Below, piece after piece: positions 42,994 to 54,438 of a DNA stretch of 64,000 nucleotides; position 1 is the first letter of the stretch, and every line of letters starts with the position of its first letter. Below the pieces are notes generated by a model. It was not told the origin of the DNA and searched no databases. It saw only the letters and a list, made by a program, of their open reading frames with translations. The stretch comes from Tuctoria greenei (lineage: Eukaryota > Streptophyta > Magnoliopsida > Poales > Poaceae), in contig JAYESD010000003.1 in assembly GCA_036927565.1 (NCBI GenBank), forward strand, positions 38,257,325 through 38,321,324, written 5' to 3'. Both the position numbers and the translations under genes were made by a program.

Positions 42994-44593
42994 CCGTATC
43001 AGTTACGATAATAGCAGTGACTATCACAATCCCCTCCTTGACCTTGACAACACAACCCCTTGACAACCTAATAGCTTCATCGTTGCGCTATAGCAGTGAT
43101 GTGAGCACCTCCTCATTAGTACTATGCTTAGGAACCCCTATGATGTTCGCATCGCGAACCACTACACACTGTATACATGATTGTGAAATGTGTTAAAAGG
43201 TGTTTGGTGGTGTGAGTTAGGATATGGGTGGGATATTAATGAACTGTGTGTGTGAAGGGGATGGGTGGTCAAGGCGGGTATGGTGATGGGATGCTGCGGG
43301 CTCCCTAAGAGGTATACCAGCTGCGGCTGTGTATTCAATGTAAACCACCGATGGGCGCTGAGTGCTTCAGTAAACCATCAATGGGTGTTGAGTGCTTCAG
43401 TAATAGTCCGATACCCATGTTTTCCGGACTAGCCTTGTGATGAGTACTTCAGTTTAGTTCGATGTTGGGTGTTCCGAGCTAGTCCTCTAGCCAAGGACGG
43501 ATGGAGCCGCCTCACCAATATAAGGACCGGTTCATTTGACCTCAACATAGTGATTTCGTACAACCACAGAACTTGTATGGGCAGGACTCCCCCTACCTTT
43601 CTGGTAACCGCCACAAGAGAAAACCTGGAGAGCCATGGAGGGCACGATGGACCAGGAAATAGCACAGAGACCGAGGTCGTCTGGTGTCTAGCTGGGTTGG
43701 TAATACCTGAATAGCCCCTGAGTCAAGCCGAGGTGTGATTGTGGGGTTACACGGGAAAGATGGGATGAGCATCATGTCATACCCAAGCTAGGTGTGCATG
43801 GCTTGCGGGTAAAGTGTACAAACTCTGCAGAGTCTTAATCTATCTGGATAGCTGTTGTCAAAAGTCTTGGCACACTATGCTTTGGGCTCCTATTGATTAG
43901 TATTAGCGCATCTCCTTGAAGTGTGTGTGTGGTGGCCGAGGCTGCCGTGTTTTGGGAAAGAGTCGGCATGCGTGCCGGAGTCGTTAGGGCCTTGGGTCCG
44001 AAGACTCATATAAAAGTGAGAGAACTGGCAGGATGGTCTGAAACTCCCCCAGGGCCCACCAACTATAATAATACTGATTCAACTACTTCTCCGTCTTATT
44101 GCAAAACTCTTTTCAAAGAGAACCTTGCATAAAATGGTTTCGGCAAAACTAAGTTGTATGGCCTCTCCATGCTACAAGCCCCAATGCATGAAACACCTCC
44201 CCTTGAAGTAGTGTTAGGGCTTGCAGAGTACCTTATGTACTCACTCTTGCTTTATATATGGTTTTATCAGAAGACGAAGAAGCTGAAGCGTGTGAGAATG
44301 ACGGTTAGGTCTAGTCCTACTTCCCAAGTCTGCCTGTTGGGCATGGCGCCGTTCTACTCCGCTGTTTTGTGGATTTATCTATTTGGTGGTCATCTCCAAC
44401 CACATCCAATGTAATCTAGATCATGTTTGTAAGACTTATGTTCATTATAAATAAATACTCATTGTATGGATCTCGATCTATCCTGTTGTGCATACCAACT
44501 ACTAATCCAGGGATTGGTACGGGATGCACAAGTGGAGCCACGGAAGGCGGGTCTTGAAAGCGATTATGGATGCCATCTCGAGGTAAACTTTTC
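42994..44593 (+). mobile_element. LARD-like sequence, right part
   Basis: It continues the non-coding element interrupted by the Gypsy element (TSD CCGTA). There are no credible ORFs. Direct repeats of GGGTGTTGAGTGCTTCAGTAA (about 43345-43405, two copies of about 31 bp plus a partial) and ...CCAGGGATTGGTACGGGATG near 44510 recall 3' parts of large grass retroelements. It meets LINE piece 2 at about 44593. No LTR matching the left side was found. Confidence 0.35.
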
Positions 44594-44850
44594 ATCTGGT
44601 TGTTGTTGTTGAACAGAGCGTCGACAGCAGACCGGCTACAACAAAGAGGATGGCAAAATGAGTATTTTTGTGCTATATGTCACCGCAACATTGAGACCGC
44701 TATGCATCTTTTTGTGGAGTGTCCAGTAGCCCGGTAGATTTTGATCATCGTAAGTAGCTGGACTGGCGAGCTGCAACTGCATCCAGGAACATGGGATCCT
44801 CATGTCTCCAGTGAAGAATGGTTTAGTACACTCCTGCAAGGCTTGCGCAT
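44594..44850 (+). pseudogene. LINE, piece 2 (zf-RVT)
   Basis: It reads KLFIWLLLLNRASTADRLQQ, then RGWQNEYFCAICHRNIETAM and HLFVECPVAR: the zf-RVT zinc-binding region (C-x2-C and H-x4-C) found at the C-terminus of plant L1-type LINE RTs. It joins logically after piece 1 (ending 25880) and is cut at 44850 by Copia C. A TAG lies at 44735. Confidence 0.85.
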
Positions 44851-45097
44851 TGTCAGCAGAGCGCTCCTTGACAGCTCTCACGATCAACAACTGCCTCCGA
44901 CTTCCACGACACGACCGCTTCCAGCGCCTCTCATCTGTCTTCCACGCACATGTGATCGCCCACGTTCTACCGAGTACAACGGCATCGCCTGCATCTGCAT
45001 GCGATCCGTAGAGTTAGGATTGAGTCGTTCCTCAGCTAGTGTATAAATGTACCGTCATTCTGAATCAATGGATCATGAAGCTGTTCAGTCTCTATCA
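44851..45097 (+). repeat. 5' LTR of Copia C
   Basis: 247 bp, starts TGTCAG, ends TCTATCA, followed by TGGTATCAG. It contains TGTATAAATGTACCG (about 45039), a likely TATA region. Confidence 0.88.
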
Positions 45098-45157
45098 TGG
45101 TATCAGTTACCAGGGGATAATCTCCTCTGACTATCCTTCTACAAACTTTCTCTCCTC

Positions 45158-46542
45158 ATGGAATTCAACCCCATGTTTTCCCCCGCTGCGTCTAACGATG
45201 CCAACTCTCCTCGCTCCTCAGCCACATATGGTTCAGGCGGTGTTCATTGCCCCTTTACTGTTGTTCTTGCCGACACATTCCAGACCATCAACATCAAATA
45301 CCACATCCCAATCACTCTTGAGCTATCCGACCCCAATTTCTCAGACTGGAGAATGTTCTTCGAATCCACCCTCGCAAAGTTTGGCATCGACCAACGCATC
45401 TCCTCTTCTACCTCCTTGATCAACCGCGACGCTGAATGGACTCGCATTGATCAATGCATTGTTAGCTGGGTATTTGTCACCTGCTCATCCGAAGTCTGGC
45501 AGTTGGTTCGGCAGCGAAAGGAAGATGCCTTTTTGTTGTGGAACGCCATCGAGAATATGTTCCTGGACAACCAGCTTCAGAGAGTATTCTTTTACGAGGC
45601 TGAATCCCGCAATCTGTACCAAGGCAACATGAACATCTCAAAGTACTGCGCCAAGCTGAAGAACCTTGCCGATCGTCTCAGCGATGTCGGGCAACCCGTC
45701 TCCGAATCCAGGCCTGGCCTATGCCGTTTCGGGCTCCAAGGGCTGGCGTACTCAGGCCTCATCTAAGCTACCAAGGCCAGCAGGCTATGTTCGCTGGTCC
45801 GACCGGCGATCCTTCACACGCTACGGGACTCCCGCCAAGCTCTGCATGGGATAATCAGGCTCTACTAGCAGCACTGAACGGCGCCGCTACTGCCCCCCAG
45901 TCCACTTCGGACTGGTTTGTTGACTCGGGAGCCTCTTCGCATATGTCTGATATTGACACTCCACTCAAATCCATTCAACCTTCCAATTTCAATTCCTCTA
46001 TTACAGTGGGAAATGGCGCCACACTCCCTGTCACTCGCACTGCATCGTCCACTATTCCCACTAAAACTAATCCTCTCACACTTAGGAATATTCTCATGTC
46101 ACCACATCTAGTGCAAAATTTGATTTCTGTGAGACAATTAACCCGTGATAATTTTGTCTCCATTGAGTTTGACCCCTTTGGTTTCTCCATCAAGGATCTA
46201 CAAGCTCGCTAGGTGATACTCCGATGTGACAGCAACGGCGATCTCTATCCTCTTCGGTTGAAGTCGTCTGCCACTGCCCTCCACGCCTCCACCGCATCTA
46301 TCGACCTCTGGCATCAATGTTTGGGTCACCCGGGGCGTGATTCCCTTCTCCAAGATCTTCGTCAATTTCATTTCAGATGTAGTAAAAGCGCAGTCCACCC
46401 ATGTGAGGCCTGCCAACTAGGGAAGCACATCTATCTTCCATTTTCATCTTCCGATTCATTTAGCTATGTCCCATTCCAGCTCATTCATGCTGATGTATTG
46501 ACATCTCCGGTGCCTAGCATTTCTGGCTTTCAATATTACTTA
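45158..46542 (+). pseudogene. Copia C gag, protease and start of integrase
   Basis: Gag: HIPITLELSDPNFSDWRMFF, IDQCIVSWVFVTCSSEVWQL, NISKYCAKLKNLADRLSDVG; stop at about 45764. In another frame, protease: DWFVDSGASSHMSD (about 45910). GAG-pre-integrase: DLWHQCLGHPGRDSLLQD, CEACQLGKH. The frame ends at GFQYYL (46542) where the Harbinger-type element is inserted. A stop lies at 46210. Confidence 0.88.
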
Positions 46543-47080
46543 GGGCCCATTTGGATGCACGAAACAGGGCCGTTTCATAGCAGAATCCACGGGAGCGCAG
46601 CCAAACGGGGAAAAAGGCGGAACCATTTCTGGCCGAATCACCGGAGATCGATTCTATAAAAAAGATACTAGGGAGGAGAATCGGTAAAAAAAGGTGTTCT
46701 GTGTTCTGGAACGGAAGGATGTTTGGAGCCAAGCCTCAAACTTCATAATAATTTAAGAGGATTTGCCACCGCCCTCTGGTTTCCTTGCACCTGGACAATG
46801 AATTCACCGAAGGCCGCGCCATTATCGATCTCGTCGTCTTTCATATCTCCCATGGCCATCCTCGCGTCACATCGTCTCCGCCGGTCGCCTATGAGCCTCC
46901 CTGCAATCGCTGCAAAGTGCTCTCCGCGGCCGCAGCCATCGACTGCACACGGGTACTGCTAGCACGTCCCGGACGTCGATTCCTTCGACTCCCAAAGGAC
47001 GCCGCCAAGTCGCGCCGGGCCGCCGCCATCGATTCGACGACGGAAGCTATGTCGATTCTCATCCGCCGCCGAGTCCATTC

Positions 47081-47540
47081 TGTTAGAGGATGACCATGCT
47101 CGGTCTGGGTCAAACCCAGACCGAGTCCAACCCCACTACCGCTCTTATCGGGAGCCCTCAACCGACCACAACTCGGTGGGCTCCTCTCACGTCCGTGTAT
47201 ATATAAGAGGATTAGAAAATGGTTTAGTGACAGACTAACCTAACAAACCTAAGAGCTAATCCTAACCCTACCGATCGGGGATCACGGGAAGTGAGGGGAA
47301 GGCCGCCGACGGCACCAGTTCTACCTCATTCACACCATGACAGCAAGCACTATCATTGGCCAAGGTATGTCCATCTACTAATCTTCTATCATCTCTGTTG
47401 ATATTCATGCGATTAAAGCACTAGATGATTATGGACTGTGTTGATCAATTCTTTATTAGCCTTAAGTCAATTGTGATTAGGATCCGATTAGTGTGTGCCT
47501 AGATTAATTAGTGATCTCTAAGCATTGAGAAGATCTAACA
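47081..47540 (+). repeat. 5' LTR of Copia D
   Basis: 460 bp. GTGTATATATAAGAGG near 47194 is the likely TATA box. It has an internal inverted pair GGTCTGGGTC/GACCCAGACC-like near 47101-47125. Confidence 0.95.
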
Positions 47541-49088
47541 ATTGGTATCAGAGCCGGTCTAGGGTACCACTAATTCGGTATTGAAATTTTGATTAAGATT
47601 CATCCCAAGCATTAAGAAGGAGGTGATCTCGAATGAAAATAAGAACCAAAATAAGATGAACTAAGATTAAGTTAATCGGACATACCTAAGTGCGTCACCA
47701 TCACTATCCTTCGGGATCCCGAGGACCTCTTCGCCGCACGGGGATGGCGCCGCCACAATCCGCACTCCTCTGCCCGAGGAGCTCCGGTGTAGGGCGAGTC
47801 TCTGGGCCATTTTCCATGTCCGAGGTGTAGGCGTCGTCGGCTAAAACTTCTGGCGCTGGGGTCCACACGGGTGTGCGCACCGGTGAGCGTCGGCTGTGGC
47901 TCTGCGACGACGCCATCGAAGCATCTCGCCAGAACCCTAACCCTAAGGTGGCGCATCTCACGATGGCGAGAACCACCGCAAAGACGCTCGGCAGCATCGC
48001 GCGCATCCTTGGAGCAAGCTCCCGCGCCGGTGGCTTTCGGCGGCGTCGGAGCCTTCGCCTCTCCGACGGTCCTCAGGCTCGTCCTGTTCGCCGCTCGGGT
48101 GGGAAGCAGAGAGGCGGAGGATGAAAATGATTATGGTTTCCGAGGAAACCGCGTCGGTGGCATTTTTGATGCCCCGATCTCTCAGCTCGGCCGTTTGATG
48201 GATATCGACACCCTCTGTTGTTTTGATGTTTCGCCCGTCGGTAGTTTCTGTGAGCGGTGCCCTGCCAGCGCAAGCGGTGCGGGCCACATGGGCTGCCGCA
48301 AGGCGCCACGCGCGCCATGCCTGACGCCACGCAAGCCACATCGCCTGCGCCGCGTGCACTTAGGGGAGGTGTGCATGTGCCACTCGGAGGCACATCCACA
48401 TGCTGGCGGGTCCCACCGGGCCCTCTCGGCTTGAGAGGCTGATAGGCCACGGGTTGGGCCGCGCGTTTAGCTGGCCGGATGACCGGCACACGCCGCCGAG
48501 CGCTGGCAGGCCAATAGCAAAGCAAGAACTTGGGCTCCAATAGCCTATGGTCCTTTTTGCCATCTGGGCTGATTTAAGCAGTAAGCAATAATTAGTACAT
48601 GATTGAGATTAAGTTATTTTTTAAGTATCTTGGCTTTGGGCCAAAATTAGAATATGAGCATTTTAAGTCTTTGGATATTTTAAGTCTTTCACTGAAAATA
48701 ATTATGCGCTTGGACCAAAACCTAAGAGGGCTTTTATCCATTTTAGTATGGATTTTCAGGATTTTAGTTTTTGTGCTAAAATCTTTTTGGGATTTCCTCA
48801 AAATTTAGAATTGAGCTTTTCAGATGTTTCAGTTTAGTGACATTTTAGTATGGGATAAAATGCCATTAAAGCCTATGAAATTAACTAAGTGGACAGAAAA
48901 TTACTAAGTAGTTTTGTGATGCTTTAATTATTGTTTTCTTGCAATTTTCAATTATTTAATTTTAAGTGCTGAATTAAGTGTTTCTTGTCCACTTATTTAA
49001 TTTATTCACATTTGCTGTGGAATTATAAGTTATTAAGAATGATAATTAATACTTAAGTATTAAGCTTCCGCTGTTAATTAAGTTATGG
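47541..49088 (+). other. Long leader of Copia D, first part
   Basis: The primer-binding site is followed by a GC-rich block (about 47700-48540) with overlapping frames on both strands but no recognised product. An AT-rich block rich in TTAAGT words follows (48560-49088). ORFs here look incidental. Confidence 0.5.
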
Positions 49089-49727
49089 TGCTTTCATTTA
49101 GTAACCAACGTGAAAAATGAATCTACCATTATCATGATAATTTTATTGAGTAACCAACGTAAAAGATAAAATTGTCATGGTTAAGTTATTTTGAGTCATC
49201 ATAATTAAGTTAATTAATTGATTATGTTTAAGTTGTTATGCCTAAGTTGCTTTAAGTTTTAAGTCATTAAGTTTTAAGTTATCATTATTAGTGATGGTAA
49301 TTTCGTTGAGTAACCAACGTGAAATATGAAATTACCACATTTTGAGTTTAAGTCTTCATTCCTCTTAAGTTATAGTGTTTTGTTGAGTAACCAACATGAA
49401 AGACAAAACACGCTGTTTATGATCCATTGAGTTATTAAGGTTTTTTCGTTGAGTAACCAACATGAAAGACGAAATTATTATATCTTTATTGTTGTGCTTT
49501 TGCTAAGTAACCAACGTGAAAGGCAACACACGTTTAGAAGTTAAGTTTTATCTTAAGCTACTTTATGTGTTGTGTTTTCGTTAAGTAACCAACGTGAAAG
49601 ACGAAACATATAGTTAATGATTATTTAAGTTCAGTTAGTTTTCGTTCGTTAACCAACGTGAAAGACGAAATCATTAAGTCTTTAGTTTTTGTAAGTTGTT
49701 AAGTAACCAACGTGAAAGACAAAAAAA
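49089..49727 (+). repeat. Array of nine covarying hairpins upstream of gag
   Basis: Nine dispersed copies of a core (C)GTTGAGTAACCAAC + GTGAAAG, spaced 60-170 bp apart. The core folds as GTTG/CAAC around AGTAAC. Outside it, arms pair within each copy but differ between copies. Copy 1 (49093-49121): TTCATT/AATGAA. Copy 2 (49133-49179): CATGATAATTTTAT/ATAAAATTGTCATG, one G-U. Copy 3 (49295-49337): TGGTAATTTCGT/ATGAAATTACCA, one G-U. Copy 4 (49375-49411): GTGTTTTGT/ACAAAACAC. Copies 5 (49444-49474), 7 (49576-49606) and 8 (49640-49670): TTTCGT/ACGAAA. Copy 6 (about 49494-49530): weaker, TTGC/GCAA with a bulge. Copy 9 (49686-49725): TTTTTGT/ACAAAAA. Such compensation points to a selected structure in RNA or DNA. 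Confidence 0.85.
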
Positions 49728-49817
49728 GATGTTTTTTTTCATAATCATGTTCATGCATTTACTTATGTTCTATTATCTTTTCATTATGAATGATCTTTCA
49801 TTCTAGATTTGATATGA

Positions 49818-50516
49818 AGATTTATCTCGCCAGAGAACTATCTAAGAAAAGACAATTACAATACTTGGCGATGTAAGTTGGATGCTGGTTTAGCAATCTC
49901 CGAAATAGATTTGGCACTGATGAGAGCACGTCCTACTGAGCCTAAGCTTCCCGTTATTCGTGACGTGGAAACTAAGGAGTCCTTCACCAAAAGGATGGAG
50001 GATTATGAAGAGGACTACTTTCGCTTCGATTTAGATCGTGCTAAGTGGTCAATCTCAGATAAAAAATGTTTACAAGTGATTAAGGGCTCAATTACTGAGA
50101 GTGTTCGGGAAGAAATTTATGAATGCAACACTGCTAATGAGTACCTCTTTATGATAGAAAAGCATGCAACTGGTTGCAACAAGGCTACGATGCATGCACT
50201 TATTACGAAACTTGTCACTCAGAAGCATAATGGAGGAAGTGTGCGTGAGCACATTCTTAGTATGTGGGACACTGCTGCTAAACTTAAGCTATTAGATCCA
50301 AGTTTGAAAGATGAGTTTTTTTTCAACCTCATCCTTGCTCTACTTCCAGATGATTTTGAGCATATTATTATCAGTTACAACTCTCAATCTGAGCAGTGGG
50401 ATCTTAAGAAATTAATTGATTTATGCGTTCAAGAAGAAGATCGCATTAAGTCTCATCGTGCTATTAAGTCTGTCAATCATGAGAATGATAAAGGTAAGTT
50501 GACTTTTAATTGTTAA
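49818..50516 (+). CDS. Copia D gag, still open
   Basis: Gag homology begins upstream of the first in-frame Met: after TGA at 49815 the frame reads SPENYLRKDNYNTWRCKLDA. The first ATG is 49878, giving 212 codons. It has the UBN2 features of Copia gags: WSISDKKCLQVIKGSITESV, EYLFMIEKHATGCNKATMHA, EHILSMWDTAAKLKLL, LPDDFEHIIISYNSQSEQWD. It ends at TAA 50514-50516 before any zinc knuckle. Gag packages element RNA into particles. The N-terminal start appears lost, so it is either N-truncated or begins at a non-AUG codon. Confidence 0.7.
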   Translation, partial: RFISPENYLRKDNYNTWRCKLDAGLAISEIDLALMRARPTEPKLPVIRDVETKESFTKRMEDYEEDYFRFDLDRAKWSISDKKCLQVIKGSITESVREEIYECNTANEYLFMIEKHATGCNKATMHALITKLVTQKHNGGSVREHILSMWDTAAKLKLLDPSLKDEFFFNLILALLPDDFEHIIISYNSQSEQWDLKKLIDLCVQEEDRIKSHRAIKSVNHENDKGKLTFNC

Positions 50517-52680
50517 GTCAATGTTTAAGATTATTTTCAACTCATTCGATTGATTAACTAAGATGCAATCCTGCATATTCTTGAGACAGGAATTAGATAA
50601 GTGGAGGATCATAAGAAGAGTGGAATGATCATTAAAGACACTATGGTCATGAAGCTAAAGTTGAAATCTTAGACTTATTTTTCTTCTAATTTATAGTTTT
50701 GTACTTAGGATTCATCACATACCCTCATTAATGGAATTTTAGTTTAAGTATTCACATTTGTAGTTTTTTGATTTACGTACTTCATTGAGTTCTTAGTATT
50801 ATGGTTAAGAACATTCAGTTATAACATTTATCCTTAGATGATGATTTTAAATATTATTCAAGTTTTCACTCACAAACTGAGTATTAAGATAAGTGCATCA
50901 GAATTGATCTCGAAACAATTTCGAAATTATGGCATTGTCATTAAGGCCATATTTCGAGGGGGAGAATTGAACTAGTTTTCTCCATCGATTAGATTTTCTC
51001 TATCGATTAGATTCTCCCTCATTAAGACGTTTCAGATTCAAAATAAGGCATTGAACATGTATTGTTAGTATTGACTTAACTTTTATTCTTCTTCAAGTAA
51101 GAATTGAATACCCCGAAAATTATATTAAGTGAAATGGTGTATGTTAATTAAGTATGTTGAGTTGTTGAGTTAGTAGTCTATCGATTTACGTGTTAAGTCG
51201 AACTTTATATTAAATGAGCCTCTAAGACACCATTGTATGTTGTGGACAGGGCGTAAACCTCACTTAAGCATTTTTATATGAGGTAATCCCATTAAGGCAA
51301 AAGTAACCCAAAATATTATTAAGTTTGGTTGTAAGAATAATAAATAATAAGTTACTGATTATCATCAGTTTAGTTAAATAAGACATATCATTATTAGTAG
51401 GATGACATGATAAGGGGGAGTATGGTATGCTGAGAGATTGTATTGTCTCTATTGTCTCTCTACCTGCTATAGCTAAATTTATTTTTCATTAATGATTCAC
51501 TATGTGTTGTTAGTCTTTCATTGGTAATAGAAAATTATAAGAATAACTCAGTTTAAGTCTGTTACCATCAATGATGTGAAGCGACAATAACCCCAAATGT
51601 AAGCATAATGCACAAGCTACGTAAATTACGTAAGTAAATATGATTAAGTGTTGGGTTGATCCTCACTTGACACAAGTTTTGATCCATAGCGGGTCATAAG
51701 ATCATTTAGAAATTAAAATAAGTAAGTATGACCAAATCCGGGGGAGTTTTGACTTCATAAAGACGCTGATCTTGAAAGGAATGGTACATGTTGCCAATCT
51801 TATTCAAGAATCACTTTTTATAATGTCATATCTACGTTGTGTTAACAATGCAAGACATTGTTATCACAATATCTGCAATTTATTCTTCAGCATTAGTGGT
51901 CAATAATGATGAAGAGTGATAGCAGCCCGATCACAATAAGACAAATGATAAAGGATGTCATACCACATAAGAAAATACTGTAAGACGATCTTAATCATCT
52001 AAATGGTGTAAAACCATGCCAGATGAGATGAGATATGAGTACGCCATAAGTATCCAAATTTTAGTCTTAAGTTCCTGAAGGAATCAAAATAGTAGACTGT
52101 AATGAGCCTACAAGAGAAGAGTGATTCTGAAGAAAAATTTTCGTTTGTGGTCAGACTAATAGCAATTCACCCAATTAAAAAAATTCTTCAAGAATCATTA
52201 AGTTAATAGTAGTGCATTATGAATGATTTTACATCAGATTGATGTAAAACAGATTTCTCTATCTAAGATTTGTATAAGAATATAAGTGTGACCTAATCGA
52301 AAGGTCTTGTCATTAAGTGAATGTTGAGACATTCTTTAGTAATATCCATTCATGGATGTAAGTGAGTATTAAGAGCTATTAAACTATAAGCCATTTTGGG
52401 TTTTTCAAGTAATGTGAGATGTACACTCACATGTATTCTAAGTTGAATGTACATAGTACATTACTTCTAAGATAAATCAGTCTTAAGAAATTAAAAGATT
52501 TTGTCCATAAGAGGATCTAGGTGAAGAATCCTACAAGATAGGAATTAGAAATTCACCATGATCATAATAAGGGGGTGTTAAATTTCGCCTGTTTAGATAG
52601 TAAAGGATGATAAGTTTAATAATTAGTTAAGTTTAGAGAACCAATGATGGTCAACCTTATGTTTTCGGTTCCATTAGCTT
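50517..52680 (+). other. Copia D interior without readable coding sequence
   Basis: AT-rich, full of TTAAGT and ATTAAG words, and no ORF longer than about 60 codons. Purine-rich AAGGGGGAGTATGG occurs at 51413, an internal look-alike of a polypurine tract. Position and length fit a pol region that has eroded beyond recognition. Confidence 0.45.
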
Positions 52681-53330
52681 CTACTGTCGGAAGATTAATT
52701 GATGTATGCTCGAATAAGAGTTTACCTTGACTTAAGATCATGACCGGGATACTTGACAGACATTAGGCCATGCTAGTGGTTCTCCATTGAAAGGCATTTA
52801 AGAAATTAATTAAGAAGGTGCAATGCACATAAGGCCTCATGATTAAGAATCATAAGTCGAAACTCACTTGACGAAGTGAGCTTCTAAGTTTTAGCTTCGC
52901 GAATTGTGTGGATTCTAAGATTCCCACATTAAGATATATATCCACCTTTCATGAAATGGAGTTATTTTGTGGAACTACTCCAAATTAATAGTCACTACAT
53001 CGTCCACAATGTGTGATAAATCATGTTATTTAAGATGAGGCCAACGAGCAGGCGATACAAAGTTTTATCTGGTCTAAGAGTGGTCGACAGCACAAACCGC
53101 TTAAGTAATACTGCAATAAGTGTGTAGTATAATATTTTTTACAACAATGAGCCGAGTGAAACTGTCAAGCACATCGACATTAAGTTTAGTGTTGTGAAAT
53201 ATAAAATCCAGGAGCACAACAGATAACGAGCATAAAAGAATCAAGCAAAAGCTTGCGGTACCGTTTACAAAAGGTTTTCCGCCCAAGTGTTCAGAGGACA
53301 CAAAGCATGCATGGGTCTTAAGTGAAAACC
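52681..53330 (+). pseudogene. Copia D pol relic (end of RT and RNase H)
   Basis: Fragmentary matches to the Copia RT-RNase H end can be read: VGRLIDVCSNKSLP (about 52687), NNEPSETVKHIDIKF (about 53144-53188), then VVKYKIQEHN and, after a frame change, FPPKCSEDTKHAWVL (about 53276-53320), which resembles the terminal PPKVFxEHT motif of Copia pol. Every segment is broken by stops. They show that the ancestor had a pol gene. Confidence 0.5.
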
Positions 53331-53558
53331 TGTGAACTATCCTGGATACTAAGGGGCCAAACTAAATATAAGGTTATTTCTGAATGTGAGATGTGTCGTG
53401 GTCGTTCGAGTCAGATAGCACGTAATTGGCTATTCTTGATACGATGTGTCTATATGTCAAACATGAAGAAGCTAACACTAAGTTCAGAATTAAGCATAAG
53501 TTCTAAGATTAAGATATATAAGTTAATAAGTCTTTAGCTCCGTGGTCAAGGGGGAGAA

Positions 53559-54018
53559 TGTTAGAGGATGACCATGCTCGATCTGGGTCAAACCCAGACC
53601 GAGTCCAACCCCACTACCGCTCTGATCGGGAGCCCTCAACCGACCACAACTCGGTAGCCCCCTCTCACATCCGTGTATGTATAAGAGGATTAGAAAACAG
53701 TTTAGTGACAGACTAACCTAAGAAATCTAAGAGCTAATCCTAACCCTATAGATCGGGGATCACGGGAAGTGAGGGGAAGGCCGCCGACGGCACTAGTTCT
53801 ACCTCATTCACACCATGACAGCAAGCACTATCATTGGCCAAGGTATGTCCATCTACTAATCTTCTATCATCTCTGTTGATATTCATGCGATTAGAGCACT
53901 AGATGATTATAGACTGTGTTGATCAATTCTTGATTAGCCTTAAGTCAATTGTGATTAGGACCCGATTAGTGTGTGCCTAGATTAATTAGTGATCTCTAAG
54001 CATTGAGAAGATCTAACA
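53559..54018 (+). repeat. 3' LTR of Copia D
   Basis: 460 bp, matching 47081-47540. It is preceded by CAAGGGGGAGAA and followed by TSD CATTC. Confidence 0.95.
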
Positions 54019-54375
54019 CATTCGCCAAGGGCACCGGTTCCCCCGAGTCGCCTCCCCGCCACCGCCGAGTCGGTTCCGCGCCGTACACCGAGTCGCCTGC
54101 ATGCCGCGGCCTGCTTTTTCATCCACGGACGTCGCGGCCTGCTCGATATTCGCCGGACGCTGCTAGGTGCGAAGGCGCTGCGCTGCTAGGTGGGAAGGCG
54201 CTGCCCGTTCACTGCAACGAAGCTAGCCCCTTGTTTTCTCTCTGTTGATTCTCTTCTTTGTTCCTATGATTTGTGTAGTTATCTCCATAACAATGTAGCC
54301 CATTATTGTAATAACATGGTTGATATTTGCTTGATAATGTGTTGGTTTCTATTTTTTTTCATCCACCTTTCTAAT

Positions 54376-54438
54376 GTCCCTAATACCATTGGCTGTGTCC
54401 CTAATACCATTGGCTGTGTCCCTAATACCATTGACTGT
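54376..54438 (+). repeat. Three 21-bp tandem repeats
   Basis: GTCCCTAATACCATTGGCTGT three times head to tail, the last with one change. It lies inside the Harbinger-type element. Confidence 0.95.

Larger units (their letters stand above)
47081..54018 (+). mobile_element. Copia LTR retrotransposon D, with an open gag and eroded pol
   Basis: 460-bp LTRs (47081-47540 / 53559-54018) run from TGTTAG to TAACA, with perfect TSD CATTC (47076-47080 / 54019-54023). The primer-binding site TTGGTATCAGAGCC at 47542 matches initiator tRNA-Met. The polypurine tract AAGGGGGAGAA precedes the 3' LTR. By eye about 18 of 460 LTR positions differ (about 4%). The 2.3-kb leader before gag and the lack of any readable pol over 3 kb are unusual. 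It is the innermost of four nested insertions. Confidence 0.95.

Noticed and set aside
47704..48540. ORFs of 100-187 codons in the Copia D leader
   Set aside because: Open on several frames of both strands in a GC-rich block, with Arg/Pro/Ala-rich products and no family resemblance.
49089..49727. Possible CRISPR array or hammerhead ribozyme (retrozyme)
   Set aside because: Plant retroelement context, irregular spacing and no spacers of constant length rule out CRISPR. The hammerhead core CTGANGA is absent, although GAAA occurs.
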